A DNA stretch of 64,000 nucleotides from Halospina denitrificans (GCF_004364635.1 NZ_SOAX01000001.1:248001-312000), one strand, 5' to 3'. Counted from the first letter of the stretch, positions 8,756 to 16,063 are shown. The notes: a model not told the origin generated them from the sequence alone. Numbers and translations are program-made.

Positions 8756-9168
8756 TATTTGCGCAGCTGGTCCCACGTCATGAGGGTGTCCTGGTCTCGC
8801 AGATAGTAAAGCGCGAAGCAGGCAGCCAGCATGGGCCAGGCGGCAAAAAACAGCAGGTTGTTGAAGGCATCCAGGTACTGCGCGTAGGACGACAGTGTCG
8901 AGACGCCGTGCAGCAGAAAGACCAGACCATAGCTGAAGCGCTTGGCGACGCCGAACAGGAAAGCGAACACCAGTATCAGCTGCAGCGCGCCAAGCACCAT
9001 GAAAATGCTGGGACCGAACCCGCTGAGGCCGTAGAAATTCTCAAATACGCCAGCGGTATGCTGCGGCTGCACGAACTTGTCCAGGGTCCACATGATCATG
9101 ACGATGAAGACACCAAGGCGCAGTGCCAGAAGTGCCACGGGTAAGCGCCTGTCTGTCGTTTCGGTCAT
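8755..9168 (-). CDS. DoxX-like four-helix membrane protein
   Basis: 137 residues with four predicted transmembrane helices. ALRLGVFIVMIMWTLDKF, with FENFYGLSGFGPSIFMVLGALQLILVFAFL, resembles the DoxX/DoxD superfamily, whose members are linked to redox or sulfur metabolism. No catalytic motif is visible. AAGGAG is located 8 bases before the ATG. The gene is translationally coupled to the NrtS-like gene and lies 22 bases after the His-rich protein gene, in what looks like one minus-strand operon. Confidence 0.6.
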   Translation of the reverse strand: MTETTDRRLPVALLALRLGVFIVMIMWTLDKFVQPQHTAGVFENFYGLSGFGPSIFMVLGALQLILVFAFLFGVAKRFSYGLVFLLHGVSTLSSYAQYLDAFNNLLFFAAWPMLAACFALYYLRDQDTLMTWDQLRK

Positions 9169-9190
9169 AACTTGCTCCTTTTATCGGTTG

Positions 9191-9964
9191 TCAGTGTGGT
9201 ATGTGCATTTCCCGCCGTGATGGGGTTTCAGGGCTTGGGAGATGGCGACTGCGCGACTCCTCGGCCAGCGCCTGCTTCCATTGCTCCGGATCTATGAAAA
9301 GCTGGCCGGTGATCTCCAGGGACCGGTCCTCAAGGACATCAGTCTGCGGGGCCTCCAGGTGACGTCGCGCGATCACGGCATCACGATGGCGCAGTAGTTG
9401 TTCAATGTGCGGCCGGTAAAGCCGGATCAATGCGGAGAGCCAAAGATTAACGGCCCAGGACGGCCACGCATGGTCCACCTGGAAGCGACCCAGCTGGCGG
9501 ATCACATCCTCGGCGGAAAACCAGGTTTCGTCCGTGACCCACCGGTTGGTGGCAAAGAGTCCGACCGGGTTTCCCCAGGCGTCCATGGAAACCGCGACCA
9601 GGTGTGCCACGGCATCCTCGCCCCGGGGCCAGGGCTGTGTTTCCTGGAAGCCCGTCGCCGGGATCATGTCCTCCGGCAGGGCTGAACCACGCAGGAAGGT
9701 GTGAAAATGGCCGTGCTCCTCAGCATCCTCACGGTGGGCGTGATAGTAATACTGCGAGTGGTGGTCCGCATCGTAGACGTCGCCTTCCGGATAATGATCC
9801 ATCTCGTAGAAGGTCCCCTGTCCGCGAAGGATTTCACCCACCACGTTGATGCCACCCCTGGTCAGTGCCCTGGTGGAGGCATCCAGTTCCGCCCCGGCCT
9901 CGATCAGGTCCTTCAGGGTCAGGTCATCCAGGTCGGCGGCTTGTGGTGTTTTCAGCTCAATCAT
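9191..9964 (-). CDS. Uncharacterised His-rich protein (DUF6969-like)
   Basis: 257 residues, soluble, without a signal peptide. The most striking part is a His/Tyr-rich patch at about residues 56-92 (MDHYPEGD, DADHHSQYYYHAHR, EHGHFHTFLRG), which could bind a metal or haem. I believe it belongs to the DUF6969 family, but only from memory of that HAHR-EHGHFHTFLR pattern. A second half with WVTDETWFSAEDVIRQLGRF and WLSALIRLYRPHIEQLL is helical. It is followed on the same strand by the DoxX-like and NrtS-like genes and preceded by the Cys-repeat cytochrome gene, suggesting a shared redox or metal task. Confidence 0.6.
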   Translation of the reverse strand: MIELKTPQAADLDDLTLKDLIEAGAELDASTRALTRGGINVVGEILRGQGTFYEMDHYPEGDVYDADHHSQYYYHAHREDAEEHGHFHTFLRGSALPEDMIPATGFQETQPWPRGEDAVAHLVAVSMDAWGNPVGLFATNRWVTDETWFSAEDVIRQLGRFQVDHAWPSWAVNLWLSALIRLYRPHIEQLLRHRDAVIARRHLEAPQTDVLEDRSLEITGQLFIDPEQWKQALAEESRSRHLPSPETPSRREMHIPH

Positions 9965-10018
9965 AACGGCTTGCCTCTATCGGGCTGAATTCGGCCCGGC
10001 CAATGGCCGGGCCATCAC

Positions 10019-10815
10019 TCAGTGCGCAGCCACTTCGGCGGGCCGGCGCTTTGCTGCTGGATTCACCGAGGCACAGGGGTTTGCCGCGCAGGGATTGCAG
10101 GGATTGCACTTCTTTTTCATGGCACAGGGGTTTTTCGCCGCGCATGGATTCGCCTTCTGGTACTTCGCCTGTTCCTTCTCCATGAAGGTCACAAGGGCAG
10201 CAAGGTCTTCCCCGCCCCACTCCAGGGGCTCCGACTGCATGGGCTGGACCATGCAGATCTGGATCATTTCATCCAGGTGCACTTCATCCATACCGAACTG
10301 GTTGGCGCCCATGGCGACCTGGTGCGGGTAGGACTTGGCGAAAGTGGCATTGTAGCCCGCCCCGTCGGAGTGGCAGGTGGCACAGGAAAGGCCATTGCTG
10401 CTGAGACTCTTGTCCGAAAAGAGCTTCCTGCCCTTTCCATCAGCTTACAGGGGTTGCCCTCGAACTTCGCGTAGTCGTCGGGCCGCGTAACCTTCTTTCT
10501 GGCAGCGCAGGGGTTACAGGGGCCACATTTGGCGGCGCAGGGATTCTTGGTCGCACACGGGTTCTTACTCGCACAGGGATTTTTACTGGCGCAAGGATTC
10601 CTGCTTGCACAAGGGTTCTTGCTGGCGCAGGGATTCGCCTTGCAGGCACTTTGTGCCGCACAGGGTTTGCAGCGGCCCTTGCAGGGCGAGCATGCGGCAA
10701 GCGCTCCGGTGCCAAAGGAAGCGCTCATTATTGCCATCGGCAGGACCGCTGCTCGGGCATAGCGATTCAACGGCTTGCGGGCTCTGGGATTGGGGGTTGC
10801 CGGGGGCTGAGCCAT
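10019..10815 (-). pseudogene. Cys-repeat (NPCAxK) c-type cytochrome, frameshifted
   Basis: The first frame (10815 down to about 10440) encodes an export signal ending in GALAACSPC, which could be an SPase I site or a lipobox, followed by about seven NPCAxK repeats, CGPCNPC and VTRPDDYAKFEGNPCK. The frame then fails. The matching continuation lies in the next frame from about 10444: ADGKGRKLFSDKSLSSNGLS, the haem-binding CATCH at 10370-10384, HQVAMGANQFGMDEVHLDEM, and a second Cys-repeat tail KANPCAAKNPCAMKKKCNPC. In that second frame a TAA stands immediately before the ADGKG segment at 10445-10447. One missing G in the minus-strand AAGCTG would explain the break. This may be a true mutation or a sequence error; the intact form would be about 265 residues. 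Confidence 0.75.
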
Positions 10816-11061
10816 GGGTCTTCTCCGTTTTTAGTGGTTTTTGTGCTTTGTTGGGATCCTTCCGGTGTAAGTCCTGTGGAAGGACATCAGTAGATAGACA
10901 ACGATCCGGAGATGGCGTTACACGATCGCCCCTGAATCTTTCCAGGGGCGGTAAGAGGGTCGGTTGTTTGTTCCTCTTGGAAGCTATCGGTTGAACGAAG
11001 GTGTTAGGAGGGAGAAGGGAAAACGTTTTTGACGGTGTTGCTGCTGAGGGGTTGGAGCATC
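10816..11061. other. Intergenic stretch without a gene
   Basis: Nothing coding is visible here. It holds one inverted repeat, GCCCCTG at 10928-10934 and CAGGGGC at 10943-10949, with no T-tract on either strand. It lies between the end of the solute-binding protein gene and the start of the cytochrome gene, so it may be leader or weak terminator. Confidence 0.4.
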
Positions 11062-11808
11062 TTAATCAGGGTCAGTAGTTGCGGCGGAACCAACGCCGTT
11101 ATTTGCCTGCCAGGCGGCCTCGAAGTCCCGGATGATCCGGTCAAGATGCTCGGTATGCTTTGAGAATACGAGGCTGGTGTCCCATTGCATCAGGAGATGC
11201 TTGTTAATGCCCGGAAGCGGTTCGCTCATGAGGGCGTTCTCCACCGGGTTCTCAAAATCCAGAAGGTAGTCACCGCGCTGCGCTTTCAGCATCCGCACGC
11301 CTGCCTCGTGGTCCGGCGCTTTGCCAACACGGGTCTGGGCTGCCTCTGTGATGGGTGTCAGGTGGTTCAGGTAGGTATAGCCACGGATCAGGATAAGGGA
11401 CTTTCCCTTTAGATCCTCCAGGTTCTCAATCGCAGCCGTATTATCCGTATAGTAGGCATTGAGCCGGATGGGCTGAAAGGTGAAGTCCGGTTCCCGGGTC
11501 CAGTCCGACAACTCCGGAACTTCGGAGGAGCCAAGCCAGACATCGATGTTGCCTTGTTCGAGGTAGAGGTAGATTCTGTCGATGGGCAGTCTCTGCCACT
11601 GGATGTCGTAGCCGGCTTTTGCAGCGAGCTGATCAGCCTTTTCTATATAGCTGCCGGTCGGTTCACCCCTGTCATTCGTATAGCTGAGCGGAGGGAACTC
11701 GATATAGGCGCCCTCCAGCGTCCGGTTTCGGTCCGCCGCCGGCGTCTGGATACTGCTGAGCAGAATCAGGGTCAGTAATAACCACGGAACAGCGTACTTT
11801 ACGATGAT
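11062..11808 (-). CDS. Periplasmic solute-binding protein (SBP_bac_3-like), no canonical start codon
   Basis: The frame encodes about 248 residues, the normal length for a family-3 amino-acid-type binding protein. It reads KYAVPWLLLTLILLSS then IQTPAAD as a signal peptide, then EGAYIEFPPLSYTNDRGEPT, YIEKADQLAAKAGYDIQWQR, GNIDVWLGS, NLEDLKGKSLILIRG, and C-terminal DRIIRDFEAAWQ. The region before the signal peptide contains no ATG, GTG or TTG in frame after the upstream TAA at about 11832. A strong purine-rich Shine-Dalgarno (GGAAGGAAGAGG) stands 5 bases before two ATC codons at 11808 and 11805. Either AUC is used as start, or an ATG was lost. A TTG at 11511 would yield only the C-terminal 149 residues. 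No permease gene is adjacent. Confidence 0.65.
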   Translation of the reverse strand: MIVKYAVPWLLLTLILLSSIQTPAADRNRTLEGAYIEFPPLSYTNDRGEPTGSYIEKADQLAAKAGYDIQWQRLPIDRIYLYLEQGNIDVWLGSSEVPELSDWTREPDFTFQPIRLNAYYTDNTAAIENLEDLKGKSLILIRGYTYLNHLTPITEAAQTRVGKAPDHEAGVRMLKAQRGDYLLDFENPVENALMSEPLPGINKHLLMQWDTSLVFSKHTEHLDRIIRDFEAAWQANNGVGSAATTDPD

Positions 11809-11980
11809 CTCGGCCTCTTCCTTCCATTAATTACTGCGTGAATAGTGGCTTCAGGTTCCCGTTTTGTAAAATGAACGTCTTTGTCGCCAATGAAAGCGGT
11901 GTAACGACGGGGTGTATTGACTGTCTTATTCAGGGTACTGGATGTTTGTCCCCCTACTTTTACCATCGAGGGAGCACACC

Positions 11981-12844
11981 ATGAAACGCGACTCGTTTAC
12001 CGGACGAATGGCAGCAACACTGCTGATTGTTACGGCCGCGTCCAGTCTTTCGGCGACTGAGACCACCACGGCAGGGGAGGTCTTCAGTGACTATCAGAAA
12101 CTGCTGGAGCATTACCTACAGGAGAGACGCACATCTGCTGGTGGTCTGGTCTCAGCTTTTGACTATAAGGCTGCACTGGCCGATGAGCAGACCCAGGTGT
12201 TGCTTGACGCCCAGTCCGAGCGCCTGGCGGAGTTTGATGTGTCTGTTCTGGATAGTCGGGAGAAAGCGCTCGCATTCTGGAACAATGCCTACAACTATTT
12301 CATGATTCACCAGATTCTGACCGAGCGCCAGGACGGTAAGCTGGTGGATTCCGTCTGGGATTACGGCGGCCGCTACAATCCCTTCACGGACTCGGTTTTC
12401 GAGCGCGATAACTTTGATATAGGAGGTCAGGATTACAGCCTGAACCAGATCGAGAAGGAAATACTGCTGGGCTCGGAGTTCGAGGAAAAGGGATGGAAAG
12501 AGGCACGGGTGCATTTCACGGTGAACTGCGCCTCGGTCGGCTGCCCGCCGCTGCGTGAGGATATCTACACCAGCGACAATATTGAGGAGCTGATGACGGA
12601 AAATACCCGACTGGCCTTCAACACGCATCACCATCTCCGCGTGGAAGGCGACACCCTTCTTCTGACGGAGCTGTTCAAGTGGTATGAGCAGGACTTTGTG
12701 GATGAGGGGGGATCGGTGCGGGGATTCATCAGAGAGTGGGCGGATGAAGCCGTCGCGCAAAAGGTGAAGCAGACGGAGTCCATTGAGTACATCGAGTACG
12801 ACTGGTCCCTTAACCGTCCGGACAATTTTCCGGCGTTTCAATAG
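11981..12844 (+). CDS. Exported DUF547 protein
   Basis: 287 residues with an N-terminal signal peptide (ATLLIVTAASSLSATET). DUF547 signatures follow: FDYKAAL, ALAFWNNAYNYFMIHQIL, VWDYGGRYNPFTDSVFERDNF, SLNQIEKEIL and RVHFTVNCASVGCPPLR. The family has a papain-like fold suggestion but no proven activity in bacteria. GAGGGAG at 11968-11974 fixes the ATG at 11981; an upstream ATG lacks a ribosome site. It is convergent with the glutaredoxin gene and the two share a hairpin. Confidence 0.85.
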   Translation: MKRDSFTGRMAATLLIVTAASSLSATETTTAGEVFSDYQKLLEHYLQERRTSAGGLVSAFDYKAALADEQTQVLLDAQSERLAEFDVSVLDSREKALAFWNNAYNYFMIHQILTERQDGKLVDSVWDYGGRYNPFTDSVFERDNFDIGGQDYSLNQIEKEILLGSEFEEKGWKEARVHFTVNCASVGCPPLREDIYTSDNIEELMTENTRLAFNTHHHLRVEGDTLLLTELFKWYEQDFVDEGGSVRGFIREWADEAVAQKVKQTESIEYIEYDWSLNRPDNFPAFQ

Positions 12845-12846
12845 GG

Positions 12847-12870
12847 AAAACGCCGGCATAGGCCGGCGTT
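12847..12870 (-). terminator. Hairpin terminator after the glutaredoxin gene
   Basis: AACGCCGGC (12849-12857), loop ATAG, GCCGGCGTT (12862-12870): a perfect 9-bp stem. Read on the minus strand it is followed by TTTTCCC, so it fits termination of the glutaredoxin transcript. On the plus strand it lies 5 bases after the DUF547 stop but lacks a T-tract. Confidence 0.65.
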
Positions 12871-12936
12871 AGCATGCCCGGCACGCGCCTTTCCCCGGAC
12901 GTCAGACCGATAACCCACGCTTCGGGGTTATAGCAA

Positions 12937-13287
12937 TCATCTTTGGGATTGGGGAAGAGTTTCACCCGTGGCCTCCATCCAGAACTGGCGGAAGCGTTGT
13001 GGATGGAACCCATTCATGGATTTGCCGTTGATGAAGAGTACTGGCGTGCCGCGTCCATTGAGACGTTCGTAAGCCTCCCTGGCCCGCTTGGATTCGTTGA
13101 GGTTGTATTCCGTGTATTCGATCCCGTTCTCCTTGAAATACCGCTTTGCGGCTTCGCAGGCAGGGCAGAAGTCGATCGAGAGCATTACCAGGTTGTCCGA
13201 TGCAGTGGCCATCAGAGGAAACAGCCAGGCGAGCATCATCACCGCGACCGGAATCAGTGCCCGGCGATTCATTCGGAGTCCCATCAT
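12937..13287 (-). CDS. Exported glutaredoxin-like thiol oxidoreductase
   Basis: 116 residues. The N-terminal hydrophobic segment (LIPVAVMMLAWLFPLMATAS) is a signal peptide, and the mature domain is a glutaredoxin fold with redox motif CPAC in SIDFCPACEAAKRYF and the cis-Pro loop RGTPVLFINGKSMNGF. An exported single-domain glutaredoxin is less usual than the cytoplasmic form. AAGGGG precedes the ATG. It lies downstream of an ECF sigma factor and two zinc-finger proteins on the same strand, which suggests membership of an envelope redox-stress regulon. Confidence 0.85.
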   Translation of the reverse strand: MMGLRMNRRALIPVAVMMLAWLFPLMATASDNLVMLSIDFCPACEAAKRYFKENGIEYTEYNLNESKRAREAYERLNGRGTPVLFINGKSMNGFHPQRFRQFWMEATGETLPQSQR

Positions 13288-13299
13288 GGCGTCACCCCT

Positions 13300-13560
13300 T
13301 CAGTCATTGTGTGTATCATTCGGAAACTGATTCCTCAGGGCCTGGTCTATGGCTCCCTGAAAGCTCTCCAGTTGCCCGGGCTCAGGCGGTGGGGGGTTGT
13401 GGCCGCGAATAACCCTGACCACCAGCCGGAAGTTGGCCATGAAGCGCCGGCAGAGGGGGCACATGATGAGGTGAACGATCACGGCCAATCGCTTACGCCA
13501 GCGGAGTCGACCATCAACGTAATCGCTGGCGACCAGGGTGATGTCGCGACATTTGAGCAT
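13300..13560 (-). CDS. Zinc-finger (zf-HC2) anti-sigma-like protein, copy 2
   Basis: 86 residues. It opens with MLKCRDITLVASDYVDGRLRWRKR and holds the zinc-binding pattern HLIMCPLCRRF, as in zf-HC2 anti-sigma factors. There is no transmembrane helix, so it should be a soluble regulator. It is a paralogue of the protein at 13702-13959, sharing the MLKCR start and the VxLHLxMCxxCR core. The start is set by comparison with that paralogue; longer reading adds unrelated residues. It lies between copy 1 and the exported glutaredoxin. Confidence 0.8.
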   Translation of the reverse strand: MLKCRDITLVASDYVDGRLRWRKRLAVIVHLIMCPLCRRFMANFRLVVRVIRGHNPPPPEPGQLESFQGAIDQALRNQFPNDTHND

Positions 13561-13701
13561 AGGGTGTCCCGCTTGCAGCCCTGCCTGTTGCATTGAATAC
13601 GGCTCAGTCCAGGGTGCCGCCTGTGCCACACTGGCTGATATCTGAAGGACACGGTGGATCTGGAGTTGTTACAGGCGGGAGGTCATCAAGGCGGTCCGAC
13701 C

Positions 13702-13959
13702 TCAGTTCCTGCCACTCTGGTCCGTGCGCAGTCGAGCCTCAATGGCTTCGGTTGTTCGCTGCTGCAGTTCCGCCGGAATAGGCAGCTCCGCGTCGAGCCG
13801 GTCCCTGATAATGCGTTCGGTCGTGGCGAGCCCATCCACCAGATTACGGCAGTGGCGACACATCATAAGGTGCAGGCGCACCTTCAGTTTCTGGGCAGTG
13901 GTAAGGTCGCCGTCCAGCCAGTCACTTGCCAGGGCGGTTACTTCGCGGCATTTCAGCAT
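13702..13959 (-). CDS. Zinc-finger (zf-HC2) anti-sigma factor, copy 1
   Basis: 85 residues, soluble, beginning MLKCREVTALASDWLDGDLT with the zinc site LHLMMCRHCRNL. The start overlaps the end of the ECF sigma gene by 7 bases, the usual arrangement of a sigma/anti-sigma pair. It should bind the sigma factor in the cytoplasm and release it when zinc or the Cys thiols are disturbed, as in ChrR/RsrA-type systems. That role is inferred from family and position. Confidence 0.87.
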   Translation of the reverse strand: MLKCREVTALASDWLDGDLTTAQKLKVRLHLMMCRHCRNLVDGLATTERIIRDRLDAELPIPAELQQRTTEAIEARLRTDQSGRN

Positions 13960-14579
13960 TCTCCCGTCTCCCGGAAGCCTTCGATCATGGTAAAGAGTTT
14001 CTGCCGGGCGCGGTGCAGGCTCACCCTGAGATTGGCAGAGCTGAGTCCCAGAATCCGACAGACGTCATCCGCCTCCATCTGCTGCATTTCCCGCATCATC
14101 AGCACGGCCCTCTGTGTTTCGGGTAGTGCTTCAAAGTGCTTGTCCAGGCAGTCCTTGAGTGCCTCGTTGGACAGAAGCTCATCCGCGGATTCGGAGCCCC
14201 AGGGCCGGGTGGGCTGAATCCAGCCCCCGCCTTCGTTGAACCGCTTTTCAAGGTTCGGGTCGAGCGGTGCCTGGAAATCCGTCAGCGTCTCCCTTTTGCT
14301 CTTACGCAACCGGTTACGGGCGCGGTTGGCGGTTATGGTGCAGAGCCAGGTTTTCAGCGCGGACCGACCCTCGAACCCATCAATGGCGTCAACCACTGCG
14401 ACCCAGCTTTCCTGCACAACATCCTCGGCCGTGGCAGGGTCAAGCATGCTTCTTGCCGTTGCCAGCATGGCGCCAGAGAACTGCTGGACAGCCTCATGGT
14501 ACGCCCTGCTGTCACGCTGGCGGAGACGGTCAACCAACTGCTGTTCGTCCGTTGCTGCCTGCTCCATGTCTTCGCTCAT
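13953..14579 (-). CDS. ECF-type sigma-70 factor
   Basis: 208 residues. Region 2 is seen in DPATAEDVVQESWVAVVDAIDGFEGRSALKTWLCTITANRARNRLR. Region 4 is seen in LPETQRAVLMMREMQQMEADDVCRILGLSSANLRVSLHRARQKL. The 50-residue linker is longer than in many RpoE-type factors. Together with the overlapping zf-HC2 gene it forms an ECF module. The regulon probably includes its own operon and the exported glutaredoxin, but no promoter motif was identified. Start ATG 14579 has no strong Shine-Dalgarno; ATG 14567 is an alternative. Confidence 0.9.
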   Translation of the reverse strand: MSEDMEQAATDEQQLVDRLRQRDSRAYHEAVQQFSGAMLATARSMLDPATAEDVVQESWVAVVDAIDGFEGRSALKTWLCTITANRARNRLRKSKRETLTDFQAPLDPNLEKRFNEGGGWIQPTRPWGSESADELLSNEALKDCLDKHFEALPETQRAVLMMREMQQMEADDVCRILGLSSANLRVSLHRARQKLFTMIEGFRETGEC

Positions 14580-14673
14580 CGTATTTCGGGATAGTTGTAG
14601 AGCATAACGGCTTATGCCTGTATGAGTAAGAAGTGAACGCGGTCCCCTGAATTAAGGATCGGCACGGACCCGG

Positions 14674-15357
14674 TTAGGTGTTGCTGGCGTTGGCCGGAAG
14701 CTTGTCAGCCAATTCTGTCAGGTCCTGAACAACCAGGCTGGGCTCAATTCCCCACGGATCGAAGACCGTTCCGGAGTCGCGCTGCACCCAGGCGGCTTCC
14801 AGTCCCGCCGAGCGCGCCCCGATCACGTCCCAGGGGTTGCCTGAGACCAGCCATAGCGGCTCGTCTCCAGCACCTGTGGCTTGGCGTGCATGCTTATACA
14901 CAGCGGGGTCCGGCTTGAAGGTACCCATTTCGTGAACACTGACAATGCCCTCAAGGTAATCACGCAAACCGGCATTGTGGAGTACCCGCTCTACCGCCTC
15001 CGGCGTGCCATTGGAAAAGGCAAACAGGCGGTAATGGGGCTTCAGTGCTGCGAGGGAACGCACGGCATCATCGAACGCAGGCAGACGCTGATAGGCCTGC
15101 AACAGCGCATCGGCAGTACCGGCGTCCAGGGTCCGCCCCACTGATCGGAACGCGAAGTCCAGGGCCTGGCGGGTGCAGACCCCGAAGTCCGCGTACTGCC
15201 GCATCAGGCCCCGTCGGAATGCGTATTCGACCTGTTTCTGGCGCCACAGGGCGGAGACTGTTTTCGCGTCATCGCCAGTATGCGTCCGCAGATGCGCCAC
15301 CATACCCGATGGATCAACCAGCGTGCCGTAGACGTCAAATGCCAGTACAGGTGCCAC
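14674..15357 (-). CDS. Haloacid dehalogenase type II (L-2-haloacid dehalogenase-like)
   Basis: 227 residues of HAD superfamily with the type II dehalogenase pattern. Nucleophile D8 is in LAFDVYGTLVD, followed by FAFSNGTPEAV, the lysine in GTFKPDPAVYKHA, and SGNPWDVIGARSAGLEAAWV, which carries the S-N-W-D residues that separate dehalogenases from phosphatases. It would hydrolyse (S)-2-haloacids to hydroxyacids. The GTG start is supported by GGAGG 7 bases upstream. The window also encodes a haloalkane dehalogenase (6044-6940) and an alcohol dehydrogenase (3968-5101). Confidence 0.87.
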   Translation of the reverse strand: MAPVLAFDVYGTLVDPSGMVAHLRTHTGDDAKTVSALWRQKQVEYAFRRGLMRQYADFGVCTRQALDFAFRSVGRTLDAGTADALLQAYQRLPAFDDAVRSLAALKPHYRLFAFSNGTPEAVERVLHNAGLRDYLEGIVSVHEMGTFKPDPAVYKHARQATGAGDEPLWLVSGNPWDVIGARSAGLEAAWVQRDSGTVFDPWGIEPSLVVQDLTELADKLPANASNT

Positions 15358-15382
15358 TCCGGGCCCTCCTTGGAGTCATGGG

Positions 15383-15934
15383 TTATGAGCGCTTCCACGC
15401 CAGTGACTGGAAGGGCTCATCCAGCGGTGTTTCCGCGATGTGATTCACGTAGTTGCTGATGGTTTTCTGGGCGAGCCCCAGGATCACCTCAAGCACCTGC
15501 TGTTGATCGTAACCTGCCTTGAAGAAGGCTTCCAGGTCCGGCTGGTCCAGGTTGCCCCGCTTGGCGATCACCTGCTTCGTGAAGGTCCGCAACGCTTCAA
15601 GCTTCGCATCCGGGAGCGCGGTCTCGTTACGCAGTGCCTGCGAGATCTCATCGGATACGCCCATCTGTTTCGCGATGGCGGTATGAGCCGGGACGCAGTA
15701 GTGGCATTCGTGCTCCACGTTGATGGTCTGCCAGACCACGGTGATCTCATCATTGTTGAAGCTGGTGTTGGTAAAGAGCTCATGCAGGGTGCCATAGGCC
15801 TTAAGGGTCTGCGGCGCCTCCGCGAGAACAGCATGCAGGTTCGGGATCATGCCCATGGATTTCTGGGATTCCTCAAGGATCGGCTTGGCATCCCTGGGAG
15901 CGCTGTCTGTGTCGTGAAGCTGGAATGTGGTCAT
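15383..15934 (-). CDS. Carboxymuconolactone decarboxylase (AhpD-like) family protein
   Basis: 183 residues. The all-helical CMD domain has the redox/active-site segment VEHECHYCVPAHTAIAKQ, with an ECxxC-like HYC motif, preceded by TVVWQTINVEHE. Relatives act as peroxidase partners or decarboxylases; the substrate here is unknown. AGGAGGT stands 7 bases before the ATG at 15934, which fixes the start against longer readings. It is divergent from a TetR gene, and three palindromic sites occupy the shared control region, so it is the likely repressed target. Confidence 0.87.
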   Translation of the reverse strand: MTTFQLHDTDSAPRDAKPILEESQKSMGMIPNLHAVLAEAPQTLKAYGTLHELFTNTSFNNDEITVVWQTINVEHECHYCVPAHTAIAKQMGVSDEISQALRNETALPDAKLEALRTFTKQVIAKRGNLDQPDLEAFFKAGYDQQQVLEVILGLAQKTISNYVNHIAETPLDEPFQSLAWKRS

Positions 15935-15984
15935 GGAAGAACCTCCTGCTATTTCCGCAATGGAATAATTTCGGTGACTACGAT

Positions 15985-16000
15985 TTGAGCGATTGCTCAA
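15985..16000. promoter_or_regulatory. TetR operator, copy 1
   Basis: TTGAGCGATTGCTCAA, a near-perfect 16-bp palindrome of the form TTGAGCGnnnnCTCAA. It is the copy closest to the CMD gene, 51 bases upstream of its start, and lies 40 bp (about four helical turns) from copy 2. Confidence 0.8.
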
Positions 16001-16024
16001 GAACCACTTCAAGGCTAACTGTAT

Positions 16025-16040
16025 TTGAGCGATCACTCAA
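16025..16040. promoter_or_regulatory. TetR operator, copy 2
   Basis: TTGAGCGATCACTCAA, the second copy of the same palindrome, located in the middle of the divergent control region between the CMD and TetR genes. It starts 40 bp after copy 1 and 23 bp before copy 3. Confidence 0.8.
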
Positions 16041-16047
16041 GTTATAA

Positions 16048-16063
16048 TTGAGCGAACACTCAA
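16048..16063. promoter_or_regulatory. TetR operator, copy 3
   Basis: TTGAGCGAACACTCAA, the third copy, ending 15 bases before the TetR start codon at 16079. A TetR dimer bound here would block its own transcription, consistent with autoregulation. Confidence 0.8.

Noticed and set aside
10510-10640. Possible CRISPR-like array of short repeats
   Set aside because: The 12-15 base periodicity encodes NPCAxK repeats in a signal-peptide protein; no unique spacers are present.
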